Of a DNA stretch of 8,574 bases, positions 1-7,250 are shown one piece after another. Both the position numbers and the translations under genes were made by a program. Origin of the DNA: Pseudomonadota bacterium (lineage in GTDB: Bacteria > Pseudomonadota > Alphaproteobacteria > Rhizobiales > Xanthobacteraceae); NCBI GenBank assembly GCA_021779635.1, contig JAJYAH010000262.1, forward strand, positions 1 to 8,574, read 5' to 3'. Below the pieces are notes generated by a model. The model searched no databases, was not told the DNA's origin, and was given only the letters and a program-made list of their open reading frames with translations. How positions within the stretch are numbered: the stretch's first letter is position 1; every line of letters begins with the position of its first letter.

Positions 1-618
1 CCTGACGGGCCTGGGCGCGGCGCGGACAAATCATGGATTCCGGCCTTCTCGCGCGAGGAACTGACTGACGCGGTGCACGACAACCTGCGCAATCTGGGCC
101 TGGATGCACTCGACGTGGTCAACCTGCGCTGCATGTTCGATCCGCATCACCCCGCCGAGGGATCGATCGAGGCGCCGCTCACCGTGCTGGCCGATCTTCA
201 ACGCCAGGGCCTCGTGCGCCACATCGGGCTCAGCCACGTCACTCCCACGCAGGTCTCGGAAGGGCGCCGGATTTGCAAGATCGCGTGCGTGCAAAGCTAT
301 TACAATGTGGCGCATCGTGATGACGACGCCCTGATCGACGACCTTGCCCGCGACGGCATCGCCTATGTGCCGTACTTCCCGCTCGGCGGGTTCAACCCGC
401 TGCAGTCGTCGACCTTGTTCGCCGTCGCTGCTCGCCTTGGTGTCACGCCCATGCAAGTCGCACTCGCCTGGCTGCTTCGCCGCTCGCCCAACATCCTGCT
501 GATCCCCGGCACCTCATCTGTCCTGCACTTGCGGGAGAATCTCGCCGCGGCGGCGTGCGAGCTGCCGGACGATGCGATCAACGAGCTCGACGATGTGGCG
601 AGTATCGTCGCTGCGTGA
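1..618 (+). CDS. Aldo/keto reductase, 5' end outside window (partial)
   Basis: This is the C-terminal 205 codons of an aldo/keto reductase, an NAD(P)H-dependent soluble oxidoreductase with a TIM-barrel fold. Frame 1 is open from the first base to the TGA at 616-618, so the true start lies upstream; the GTG at 73 is internal. Family landmarks appear in the expected order: NLGLDALDVVNLR (beta4), GLVRHIGLSHVTPTQV (beta5 and helix), CVQSYYNVAHR (beta6), YVPYFPLGGF (beta7), and ALAWLLRRSPNILLIPGTSSVLHLREN, the C-terminal cofactor-binding segment (IPGTSS resembles the NADP 2'-phosphate loop). A full-length member has roughly 280-300 residues, so about a third is missing. Where many family members have the active-site His (an 'LH' after beta4) this protein has Arg in VVNLRCM, as I recall for the YdbC-like subgroup. 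The substrate cannot be told. The gene is convergent with lpd and is not part of its operon. Confidence 0.87.
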   Translation, partial: PDGPGRGADKSWIPAFSREELTDAVHDNLRNLGLDALDVVNLRCMFDPHHPAEGSIEAPLTVLADLQRQGLVRHIGLSHVTPTQVSEGRRICKIACVQSYYNVAHRDDDALIDDLARDGIAYVPYFPLGGFNPLQSSTLFAVAARLGVTPMQVALAWLLRRSPNILLIPGTSSVLHLRENLAAAACELPDDAINELDDVASIVAA

Positions 619-629
619 TTTTTGGCTCC

Positions 630-739
630 GACCTCATCCCGAGGAGCGGCGCAGCCGCGTCTCGAAGGATGGATACAAGACACAGACTCGCGGCCATCCT
701 TCGAGTCGCGGCCAAGTGGCCGCTCCTCAGGATGAGGTC
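630..739. repeat. Nested palindromic intergenic repeat between convergent genes
   Basis: A 110-base element fills the gap between the convergent stop codons of the aldo/keto reductase and lpd. The outer arms at 630-648 and 721-739 are 19 bases long and complementary except for one position (G-U in RNA). The inner arms at 657-672 and 694-709 are 16 bases long with one mismatch. Two small hairpins sit on the sides: GCGGC/GCCGC at 646-658 and a perfect 7-bp stem at 708-723. The whole can fold into a cloverleaf-like structure in either strand. From memory, the motif CCTCATCC(T/C)GAGGAGC followed by CTCGAAGGATGG is a very common dispersed repeat in Bradyrhizobium and Rhodopseudomonas genomes; I cannot check copy number here. 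Its position suggests it could end transcription from both sides, although neither strand has a convincing T-run. Confidence 0.85.
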
Positions 740-746
740 CTGACAA

Positions 747-2165
747 CTAGATATTCAGCACCCGGCCATAGGCATCCAGCACCGCTTCCTTCATCATCTC
801 CGACAGCGTCGGGTGCGGGAACACGGTGTGCATCAGCTCTTCTTCTGTCGTTTCGAGGTTCATCGCGACCACGTAACCCTGGATCAGTTCGGTGACCTCG
901 GCGCCGATCATGTGCGCGCCGAGTAGTTGGCCGGTCTTCTTGTCGAAGATCACCTTCACCAGTCCCTGATCCTCGCCGAGCGCGATCGCCTTGCCGTTGC
1001 CGACGAACGGGAAGCGCCCGACGCGAATCTCGCGGCCGCCTTCTTTTGCTTTGGCCTCGGTGAGGCCGACCGAGGCGACTTGCGGATTGCAATAGGTGCA
1101 GCCGGGAATGAGATTCTTGTCCATGGCATGCGGATGCAGGCCCTTGATGGCTTCGACGCAGACCACACCCTCATGCTCGGCCTTGTGGGCGAGCATCGGC
1201 GGTCCCGCGACGTCGCCGATGGCGTAGATGCCGGGCACGCTGGTCTTGCCGTAACCGTCGATCACGACGCAGCCGCGGTCGGTTTTGACGCCGAGTTTCT
1301 CCAATCCCAGATTCTCGATATTGCCGACCACGCCGACCGCCGAAATCACCCGGTCGAATTCGACCGCTTGCTGCTTCTTGCCGTCGTCGATGGTGGCGAC
1401 CACGCTGTCGCTCTTCTTCTCGAGCTTCGTCACCTTGGTGCTGGTGAGAATCTTGATGCCCTGTTTCTCGAACCGTTTGCGCGCGAGGCCCGCGATCTCG
1501 GCGTCCTCGACGGGAAGGATTTGCGGCAACACCTCGACGACCGTGACATCGGCGCCCATGGTGTGGAAGAACGACGCAAATTCGATGCCGATCGCGCCGG
1601 AGCCCACCACCAGTAGCGATTTCGGCATCTTCTCCGGCACCATCGCCTCGAAATAGGTCCAGATCAGTTTCTTGTCGGGCTCAAGCCCCGGCAGCACGCG
1701 CGGCCGTGCGCCGGTCGCTAGAATGATATGCTTGGCCTGATAGGCGCCCTCGCCCAGCGCGCCCTTCGGCGCCTCGACAGCGGATTTCTTCACGGTGATC
1801 TTGCCGGGGGCGTCGATCGCAGCCTCGCCCCAGATGATCGTCACCTTGTTCTTCTTCATCAGAAAGCCGACGCCGTCATTCAGGCGTTTCGACACCCCGC
1901 GCGAGCGCTGCACCACGGCTTTCGCGTCGAACGAGACGTTCTCGGCCGACAGCCCGTAATCCCTTGCGTGCTGCATATAATGAAAGATTTCCGCCGAACG
2001 CAGCAGCGCCTTGGTCGGGATGCAGCCCCAATTCAGGCAGATGCCGCCGAGATAGGATTTCTCGACAATGGCGGTCTTGTATCCGAGCTGCGCGGCGCGA
2101 ATGGCGGTGACGTAGCCGCCGGGTCCGGAGCCGATGATGATGATGTCGAAGGATGTATCGGCCAT
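747..2165 (-). CDS. lpdA: Dihydrolipoamide dehydrogenase (E3 of pyruvate dehydrogenase)
   Basis: This is the E3 flavoprotein (472 residues, normal for the family), which reoxidises the dihydrolipoyl groups of E2 and passes electrons through FAD to NAD+. The FAD-binding GSGPGG is at residues 12-17. The redox-active disulfide is Cys43-Cys48 in GGICLNWGCIPT, a form I associate with PDH-linked alphaproteobacterial E3. The second ATG motif is at 150-152, the NAD-binding GSGAIG at 188-193, and the second FAD motif (AIGDVAG) around 315-321. The C-terminal dimerisation domain ends with the catalytic His451-Glu456 pair in HPTLSE. The ATG at 2165 is preceded by GGGAG six bases upstream. It is the last gene of the PDH operon, 50 bases after the membrane-protein gene. 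Its place beside pdhABC argues for service to PDH, but E3 is often shared with 2-oxoglutarate dehydrogenase; a second lpd elsewhere in the genome is possible. Confidence 0.97.
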   Translation of the reverse strand: MADTSFDIIIIGSGPGGYVTAIRAAQLGYKTAIVEKSYLGGICLNWGCIPTKALLRSAEIFHYMQHARDYGLSAENVSFDAKAVVQRSRGVSKRLNDGVGFLMKKNKVTIIWGEAAIDAPGKITVKKSAVEAPKGALGEGAYQAKHIILATGARPRVLPGLEPDKKLIWTYFEAMVPEKMPKSLLVVGSGAIGIEFASFFHTMGADVTVVEVLPQILPVEDAEIAGLARKRFEKQGIKILTSTKVTKLEKKSDSVVATIDDGKKQQAVEFDRVISAVGVVGNIENLGLEKLGVKTDRGCVVIDGYGKTSVPGIYAIGDVAGPPMLAHKAEHEGVVCVEAIKGLHPHAMDKNLIPGCTYCNPQVASVGLTEAKAKEGGREIRVGRFPFVGNGKAIALGEDQGLVKVIFDKKTGQLLGAHMIGAEVTELIQGYVVAMNLETTEEELMHTVFPHPTLSEMMKEAVLDAYGRVLNI

Positions 2166-2215
2166 ACCAGGCTCCCGTTAGCTCAAAACAGTGGTAGTGC
2201 CGCGCGCGCGACGTT

Positions 2216-2650
2216 TCAATGGTTTGTGGAGGGTGCTTCCGCAGCCGCGGTCTGCCGAGACAGATAGCTATGCAGGATCAGCCATTGCACCAGCGCAACC
2301 GCCCACAGCGGCACGAACATCTGCACCGCGCCAACCGCTTCCCGCAGCCAGTGGATGCGGTAAATGCCATTGTTGACGACGCCGAGGAAGACAACCAGCA
2401 GCGGCGCCAGCAACAGAATGGAAAGCGCGCGCTTCAGATGGTGTGCTCGATCTTTGCGCCAGAGCGCCAACCCGTAGAGCAAAATGCTCAGGATCAGATA
2501 GACCGCGATCAATAGCGCGCGGAAGGCCTCGCCGAGACCACGGCCGGCGGCGTCATCCCAATCCGGCAGCAGCGATACTGCCGCATAGGCCAGCACGCCG
2601 GCGATGGCCGAGGCGACAAAAGCCAGGATCAAAAACCCCGCAAGCCGCAT
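2216..2650 (-). CDS. Small four-helix membrane protein of unknown function
   Basis: I do not recognise a named family for this 144-residue protein. It is strongly hydrophobic, with four probable membrane helices at residues 4-28, 45-64, 75-97 and 108-126, separated by short charged loops (WRKDRAHHLKR at 64-74 is basic and probably cytoplasmic). The polar C-terminal tail is about 16 residues. There are no Cys residues, no obvious metal site and no catalytic motif; a short NNGIYRIHW segment at 93-101 between helices 3 and 4 could be a functional loop. The ATG at 2650 has only a weak AAGG ribosome site. The gene lies between pdhC (70-base gap) and lpd (50-base gap) in the same direction, so it is very likely co-transcribed with the PDH genes. 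Whether it works with PDH, for example in anchoring or in transport, is not shown by the sequence. Confidence 0.78.
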   Translation of the reverse strand: MRLAGFLILAFVASAIAGVLAYAAVSLLPDWDDAAGRGLGEAFRALLIAVYLILSILLYGLALWRKDRAHHLKRALSILLLAPLLVVFLGVVNNGIYRIHWLREAVGAVQMFVPLWAVALVQWLILHSYLSRQTAAAEAPSTNH

Positions 2651-2720
2651 GATCGCCCTTGCTACCGATGAACGACGCTGGGCCTATGCATATTGCAACG
2701 AAACCCGTACCAGCGGCATT

Positions 2721-4169
2721 TCACACCACCATCATGACCGGATTTTCGATCAGCATCTTGAAGGCCCCGATCAGTTCGGCGCCGAGCGCACCGTCGACCG
2801 CACGGTGATCGCAGGACAGCGTTACGCTCATGATCTGCGCGATCTCGATCTTGCCATTCTTCACAATGGCGCGCTCCTCGCCGGTGCCGACCGCAAGGAT
2901 GGTGGCATGCGGCGGATTGATCACGGCGGTGAAATCCTTGATGCCGTACATGCCGAGGTTGGAAACGGCGGTGGTGCCGCCCTGATATTCCTCGGGCTTG
3001 AGTTTGCGCGCCCGTGCTCTTGCTGCGAAATCCTTCATCTCGGCCGAAATCGCCGAGATCGGCTTGGTTTCGGCCTTGCGGATGATCGGCGTGATCAGGC
3101 CGCCGGGCATCGCAACGGCGACGCCGACGTCGGAATGCTTGTGCTTCAGCATGCCGCCATCGGTCCAGCTGACATTGGCGTTGGGAATCCGCTGCAGCGC
3201 GATCGCCAGCGCCTTGATCACGAAATCATTGACCGAAAGCTTGTACGCCGGCTTGCCGTCCTTGTCCTTGGGTGCCGCGGCGTTGATCTCCTCGCGGGCC
3301 TCGACCAGCTTGCCGATGTTGCAGTCCATCGTCAGATAGAAATGCGGAACGGTCTGCACCGATGCGGTCAGCCTCTGGGCAATCGTGCGGCGCATGCCGT
3401 CGTGCGGGATCACCTCGTAGCTCCCGTCTTCGAACAGCGCGCGGATCTGCTTGTCCGACATTGAGGGCGCAACCGCACCCCCGGGCGCGATCGATGGCGC
3501 GCCGGCGGGCGCGGCCGCGGGTGCCTTGAGCCCCTTGCCGGATTTGGCTTCCTGGACATCGCGCGCGATCACGCGGCCATGCGGTCCGGAACCGGTGATG
3601 CGCGCAAGCTCGATGCCGGCTTCCCTGGCGAGGCGGCGGGCCAGCGGCGAGGAGAAGATGCGGGCATGGCCGTTGGCCCCCTCACCCGCCGCCTTCGGCG
3701 GCGACCTCTCCCCACCGGGGAGAGGTGAAGGAGGCAAAGTCGATGGCGCGGCGGTCTTTTCGTTTTGTGCAGCGGCAAGCTCGGTAGCGGCAGTGCGCGC
3801 TCCCTCTCCCCTCTGGGGAGAGGGTTGGGGTGAGGGGGAAGCGGCAGCAGTGACTTTTTCTGCACTCGCAGCGGCGGGTTTCGGCGGCGCGCTTGCAGCG
3901 CCCGCCCCCGCCGCCTTCACGTCCTCGCCATCGCCAGCCAGAACCGCGATCACATCGTTGACCGGCACATCCTGCGTGCCTTCGGCCACCACGATCTTTG
4001 CCAGCGTGCCTTCATCGACCGCCTCGACCTCCATGGTCGCCTTGTCGGTCTCGATTTCCGCGATCACATCGCCTGACTTGACCCTGTCGCCCTCTTTCTT
4101 GAGCCATTTCGCAAGATTGCCCTTCTCCATCGTCGGCGACAGCGCGGGCATCAGAATGTTGATCGGCAT
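2721..4169 (-). CDS. pdhC: Pyruvate dehydrogenase E2, dihydrolipoamide acetyltransferase
   Basis: This is the core E2 subunit (482 residues), which moves the acetyl group from its lipoyl arm to CoA. Domains in order: an N-terminal lipoyl domain (about 1-78) with the lipoylated Lys43 in [11 protein letters not shown]; an Ala/Pro-rich flexible linker (about 80-168); a peripheral-subunit-binding domain (about 171-207, [12 protein letters not shown]...GSGPHGRV) that docks E1/E3; a second linker; and the acetyltransferase domain (about 240-482). The catalytic DHRAVDG motif contains His455 and Asp459. The ATG at 4169 has GAGG five bases upstream. The unusual part is the first linker: residues 111-125 ([15 protein letters not shown]) and about 146-165 ([20 protein letters not shown]) are direct translations of palindromic DNA repeats inserted in frame, which makes this E2 longer than I would expect (about 450 residues). 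The enzymatic domains are undisturbed, so the protein should be functional. Confidence 0.97.
   Translation of the reverse strand: MPINILMPALSPTMEKGNLAKWLKKEGDRVKSGDVIAEIETDKATMEVEAVDEGTLAKIVVAEGTQDVPVNDVIAVLAGDGEDVKAAGAGAASAPPKPAAASAEKVTAAASPSPQPSPQRGEGARTAATELAAAQNEKTAAPSTLPPSPLPGGERSPPKAAGEGANGHARIFSSPLARRLAREAGIELARITGSGPHGRVIARDVQEAKSGKGLKAPAAAPAGAPSIAPGGAVAPSMSDKQIRALFEDGSYEVIPHDGMRRTIAQRLTASVQTVPHFYLTMDCNIGKLVEAREEINAAAPKDKDGKPAYKLSVNDFVIKALAIALQRIPNANVSWTDGGMLKHKHSDVGVAVAMPGGLITPIIRKAETKPISAISAEMKDFAARARARKLKPEEYQGGTTAVSNLGMYGIKDFTAVINPPHATILAVGTGEERAIVKNGKIEIAQIMSVTLSCDHRAVDGALGAELIGAFKMLIENPVMMVV
3677..3735. repeat. Palindromic repeat copy A inside the pdhC linker
   Basis: This element lies inside the coding sequence. 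It contains CCCCCTCACCC at 3677-3687, a 7-bp stem with TTC loop at 3687-3703 (CGCCGCC/GGCGGCG), and a perfect 10-bp stem with a 3-base loop at 3704-3726 (ACCTCTCCCC/GGGGAGAGGT). On the pdhC strand it reads without stop codons and encodes roughly residues 146-165. Its core CTCTCCCC-N3-GGGGAGAG is shared with copy B at 3798-3839, in inverted orientation. I recall this sequence type as a dispersed intergenic repeat in Bradyrhizobium-like genomes. Confidence 0.82.
3798..3839. repeat. Palindromic repeat copy B inside the pdhC linker
   Basis: A perfect 10-bp stem with a TCT loop spans 3802-3824 (CCCTCTCCCC/GGGGAGAGGG), followed by TTGGGGTGAGGGGG. The segment GGGTGAGGGGG at 3828-3838 is the exact complement of CCCCCTCACCC in copy A, so A and B form an inverted pair 162 bases across in total. 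On the pdhC strand copy B encodes [15 protein letters not shown] (residues 111-125), a peptide typical of such repeats when they are translated. Confidence 0.85.
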
Positions 4170-4274
4170 GATGACCTCACAGGATATTCTTGCTGGTTAT
4201 CTTCCATCCGCAGGGAAGCCAACCAAAGACCGTTTGGGTGTCATGGGCACCCGATGAAAAATCGAGGATCCGCC
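4170..4274 (-). other. Intergenic gap between the deaminase and pdhC
   Basis: This 105-base gap is the widest within the pdhA-to-lpd block. It holds the pdhC ribosome site (GAGG, five bases before the ATG). It also holds a weak 7-bp stem with one G-T pair at 4236-4252 (GGGTGTC/GGCACCC) without a T-run, so I do not call it a terminator. No promoter consensus stands out. The extra width could mark the edge of the segment that brought in the deaminase gene. Confidence 0.45.
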
Positions 4275-4727
4275 TCAATTGCCGATGTCGCCTTGCCAAA
4301 GGCGTTCGTTAGCAGGAATCGATCGCCATGATTTCATCATGTTGATCGATCTTTCGTCCTCGAGATCGATGTAGGGAACGCCCAATTGGGTCAGGATGTC
4401 CTTGCTTCCCGGGAAAGTCACGGACTCGCCGATAACAAGGAGCGAAAGCTTGAAAAGACCGACCGCGCCCGCACACATCGAACAGGGCGACAACGTGGTA
4501 TACATGACGGTGTCATGAAACGGGATCAGCCCGGCGTTGCGCATGCATGACATCTCGCCATGCAGAATGACGTTCTGCTCTTGCACCCGGCGATTGTAGC
4601 CCCGCGCGATGATCTTCCTGTCGCGCGTCAGCACCGCCCCGATCGGAAGTCCACCCTCGGAGATGCTGATCTGCGCCTCGCGGATGGCTTCGGCCATGAA
4701 TTCAAAATGATAGGGTTCAACGGGCAC
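4275..4727 (-). CDS. Cytosine deaminase of the yeast Fcy1 type (CDA-fold, zinc)
   Basis: This 150-residue zinc hydrolase belongs to the cytidine/deoxycytidylate deaminase superfamily and closely resembles yeast cytosine deaminase Fcy1, which converts cytosine to uracil for pyrimidine salvage. The zinc-site motifs are HGE (His56, proton-shuttle Glu58) and PCSMC (Cys82, Cys85). Beyond these, it retains features particular to Fcy1: Asn45 in the YNRRVQ segment (yeast Asn51), YTTLSPC, the VIGESVTF stretch, the DDER-like LEDERS, and the C-terminal WxxDIG with Trp144 and Asp147 (yeast Trp152 and Asp155, base-binding). It is unrelated in fold to E. coli CodA. The start is taken as GTG at 4727, with GAGG eight bases upstream; an ATG at 4697 is the alternative but would remove ten N-terminal residues. 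It lies 21 bases after pdhB and before pdhC, so it is probably co-transcribed with PDH. Its GC content is lower than pdhA's, suggesting acquisition. The substrate could also be another aminopyrimidine or guanine-like base. Confidence 0.86.
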   Translation of the reverse strand: MPVEPYHFEFMAEAIREAQISISEGGLPIGAVLTRDRKIIARGYNRRVQEQNVILHGEMSCMRNAGLIPFHDTVMYTTLSPCSMCAGAVGLFKLSLLVIGESVTFPGSKDILTQLGVPYIDLEDERSINMMKSWRSIPANERLWQGDIGN

Positions 4728-4748
4728 AGGTCACGCCTCGGTTCCGGG

Positions 4749-6173
4749 CTAGCGATAACAGACGGCTTTGGCGGCCGCGACCACTTCGGCCACCGACGGC
4801 AATGCGAGCTTTTCGAGGTTGGCCGCATAGGGCATCGGCACATCCTTGCCCGAAACCCGCGCCACCGGTGCATCGAGATAATCGAAGGCGTGCTCCATGA
4901 TCCGTGCGGCGATTTCGGCGCCGACGCCGTTTTGCTGCCAGCCCTCCTCCACGGTGACGGCCCGGCCCGTCTTCCTCACCGAGGCGACGATGGTATCGGT
5001 GTCCATCGGGCGCAGCGTGCGCAGGTCGATGATTTCGGCCTCGATGCCTTCCCTGGCCAGCTCGTCGGCGGCCCTCAGCGCATAGGACATCCCGTTCGAC
5101 CACGACACGATGGTGACATGACCGCCTGATCGCACGATCCGCGCCTTGCCGATCGGAATCACATAATCGTCGAGCTTTGGCACCTCGCCGGAATGGCCGT
5201 ACAGCATTTCGTTTTCGAGGAAGATCACCGGATTGGGATCGCGGATCGCGGCTTTCAGCAGGCCCTTGTAGTCGGCGGCCGAAAACGGCGCGATCACCTT
5301 GAGGCCGGGGACTTGCGAATACCAGGCCGAGTAATCCTGGCTGTGCTGGGCGGCGACGCGGGCGGCGGCGCCGTTCGGTCCACGGAATACGATCGAACAC
5401 CCCATCTGGCCGCCGGACATGTACAGCGTCTTGGCCGCGGAGTTGATGATCTGGTCCATCGCCTGCATGGCGAAATTGAAGGTCATGAATTCCACGATCG
5501 GCTTCAACCCGGCCATCGCCGCGCCGACGCCAATCCCGGTAAAGCCATGCTCGGTGATCGGCGTGTCGATGACACGCGTGGCGCCGAATTCCTGCAGCAG
5601 GCCCTGACTGACCTTGTAGGCGCCCTGATATTCCGCGACTTCCTCACCCATGATGAAAACATCGGGGTCGCGCCGCATCTCTTCGGCCATGGCGTCGCGC
5701 AACGCTTCACGGATGGTCATGGTCACCATCTCGGTGCCTTCGGGCACTTCGGGATCGGGCTCGGTGGCTGCTTTCGGCGCCGCTGGCGCCTGCGGCGCAC
5801 TGATCGCCGGCTTGCCTTCGCCGACCGGCGCGCGCGACTCGGCAACCTCCTCCGCGACATCGGGCGCGGGCGTGGTCGCCTTCGGAGCCGGCGGCTTGGC
5901 TGGTTCCTTGCCGAGATCGGCCGCGCTCTCGCCATCGGCCAGAATGGTCGCGATCGGGGTGTTGACCGCGACGTCGGCGGTGCCTTCGGGGATCAGTATC
6001 TTGCCAAGGGTGCCCTCATCGGTGGCCTCGACTTCCATCGTCGCCTTGTCGGTCTCTATCTCGGCGATGACATCGCCGGACTTGATCGCCTCGCCCTCCT
6101 TCTTCAGCCATTTTGCAAGGTTGCCCTTCTCCATGGTCGGCGACAGCGCAGGCATCAGCACTTGAATGGGCAT
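4749..6173 (-). CDS. pdhB: Pyruvate dehydrogenase E1-beta with N-terminal lipoyl domain
   Basis: This is the beta subunit of the thiamine-diphosphate-dependent pyruvate decarboxylase E1 (474 residues). Residues 1-78 form a lipoyl domain with the attachment Lys43 in [11 protein letters not shown], then a Pro/Ala-rich linker runs to about 147, and E1-beta proper occupies about 148-474. In E1-beta, [16 protein letters not shown] (176-191) carries the conserved Glu that activates the cofactor, and [18 protein letters not shown] and [15 protein letters not shown] are family hallmarks; the C-terminal transketolase-like domain is complete. A lipoyl domain fused to E1-beta is an established arrangement in several alphaproteobacteria (for example Zymomonas and Sinorhizobium). 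Its first 60 residues match those of PdhC at 52 positions. The ATG at 6173 has GGAG five bases upstream, and the gene follows pdhA by 45 bases. Confidence 0.97.
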   Translation of the reverse strand: MPIQVLMPALSPTMEKGNLAKWLKKEGEAIKSGDVIAEIETDKATMEVEATDEGTLGKILIPEGTADVAVNTPIATILADGESAADLGKEPAKPPAPKATTPAPDVAEEVAESRAPVGEGKPAISAPQAPAAPKAATEPDPEVPEGTEMVTMTIREALRDAMAEEMRRDPDVFIMGEEVAEYQGAYKVSQGLLQEFGATRVIDTPITEHGFTGIGVGAAMAGLKPIVEFMTFNFAMQAMDQIINSAAKTLYMSGGQMGCSIVFRGPNGAAARVAAQHSQDYSAWYSQVPGLKVIAPFSAADYKGLLKAAIRDPNPVIFLENEMLYGHSGEVPKLDDYVIPIGKARIVRSGGHVTIVSWSNGMSYALRAADELAREGIEAEIIDLRTLRPMDTDTIVASVRKTGRAVTVEEGWQQNGVGAEIAARIMEHAFDYLDAPVARVSGKDVPMPYAANLEKLALPSVAEVVAAAKAVCYR

Positions 6174-6218
6174 AGTGGCTCCGGAGATTTACGCTTTGGT
6201 CTCTTCAGGCGTGCGCGC

Positions 6219-7250
6219 TCAGCGATAGACATCGGTGTAGAGTTCAGCCGGTTCGGGCTCGGGGTCGTGCTGCGCGAAGTCGGCGGCCGCATTGACGATC
6301 TCGCGCACTTCGGCGTCGATGGCCTTCAAATCCTGCTCGCTCATCTTTGCCGCCAGCAACCGGTTGCGGACCTGCTCGATCGGGTCCTGATCGTGCCGTA
6401 CCTTGTCGACCTCCTCGCGGGTGCGATATTTCGCCGGGTCCGACATCGAATGGCCGCGGTAGCGGTAGGTCTGCATTTCCAGGATGAAAGGCCCCTTGCC
6501 GGCGCGGCACCATGCGACCGCCTTGTCGCCCGCGGCCTTGACCGCGCGGACGTCCATGCCGTCGACCTGCTCGCCCGGAATGTTGAAGGAGATGCCGCGC
6601 TTGGAAAAATCGGTCTGGGCGGACGAACGCGTCACCGACGTGCCCATCGCGTAACGATTGTTCTCGATGACGTAGATCACCGGGAGCTTCCACAGCTCCG
6701 CCATGTTGAAGCTCTCGTAGACCTGGCCCTGGTTCGAGGCCCCGTCGCCGAAATAGGCCACGCTGACAAAATCGTTGCCCCGATAGCGATTAGCGAAGGC
6801 CAGTCCGGTGCCGAGCGAAACCTGGGCGCCGACGATGCCATGGCCGCCGAAGAAATTCTTCTCCTTGCTGAACATGTGCATGGAGCCGCCCTTGCCCTTG
6901 GAATAGCCGCCATGGCGGCCGGTCAGTTCGGCCATCACACCTCTGGCATCCATTCCGCAGGCCAGCATGTGGCCGTGGTCGCGGTATCCGGTTATGACCT
7001 GATCGCCTGGTTTCAAGGCCATCTGCATCCCGACAACGATGGCTTCCTGGCCGATATAGAGATGGCAGAAGCCGCCGATCGCGCCCATGCCGTAGAGCTG
7101 GCCGGCCTTTTCCTCAAAGCGCCGGATCAAGAGCATGTCGCGCAGCGCGCCCAACTCCTGATCTCTGGTGAATTCCAAGGGCTTGCTGGCACCGTTTCCT
7201 GTTTTTTCTCCGCTCTTTTCCTGAGCGACGCTTTTTTTCGGTGCGGCCAT
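6219..7250 (-). CDS. pdhA: Pyruvate dehydrogenase E1-alpha
   Basis: This is the alpha subunit of E1 (343 residues, typical for bacterial alpha2beta2 E1). With PdhB it binds thiamine diphosphate, decarboxylates pyruvate and acetylates the lipoyl groups. The cofactor motif runs from GDG (168-170) to ENN (196-198). Other hallmarks are RRFEEKAGQLYGMG (43-56), HLYIGQEA (63-70), GYRDHGHMLACG (88-99), GGSMHMFS (121-128), and the active-site loop YRGHSMSDPAKYRTREE (264-280) with His267, the region whose serines are phosphorylated in mitochondrial E1. The first 25 residues are Lys/Ser-rich and probably disordered. The ATG at 7250 has only a short GGA seven bases upstream. pdhA is the first PDH gene; the preceding 183 bases are the likely promoter region, although read-through from the FtsB-like gene is possible. 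Confidence 0.97.
   Translation of the reverse strand: MAAPKKSVAQEKSGEKTGNGASKPLEFTRDQELGALRDMLLIRRFEEKAGQLYGMGAIGGFCHLYIGQEAIVVGMQMALKPGDQVITGYRDHGHMLACGMDARGVMAELTGRHGGYSKGKGGSMHMFSKEKNFFGGHGIVGAQVSLGTGLAFANRYRGNDFVSVAYFGDGASNQGQVYESFNMAELWKLPVIYVIENNRYAMGTSVTRSSAQTDFSKRGISFNIPGEQVDGMDVRAVKAAGDKAVAWCRAGKGPFILEMQTYRYRGHSMSDPAKYRTREEVDKVRHDQDPIEQVRNRLLAAKMSEQDLKAIDAEVREIVNAAADFAQHDPEPEPAELYTDVYR

Noticed and set aside
927..1616. A 229-codon + strand open frame opposite lpd
   Set aside because: It lies entirely inside lpd, whose motifs are intact, and its composition is typical of a shadow frame.
2604..3464. A 286-codon + strand open frame opposite pdhC
   Set aside because: It overlaps the E2 catalytic domain on the other strand and shows no family motif.
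3677..3839. The repeat pair in pdhC as a CRISPR array or as a disrupted gene
   Set aside because: There are only two copies in inverted orientation with no regular spacers, and the reading frame continues through both, so it is neither an array nor a pseudogene.
4236..4252. A small hairpin between the deaminase gene and pdhC as a terminator
   Set aside because: The stem is only 7 bp with a G-T pair, and no T-run follows on the minus strand.
747..7250. The deaminase, membrane protein and PDH genes as a new defence or mobile system
   Set aside because: No nuclease, toxin, integrase, transposase or attachment site is visible; the block is a metabolic operon with two passenger genes.
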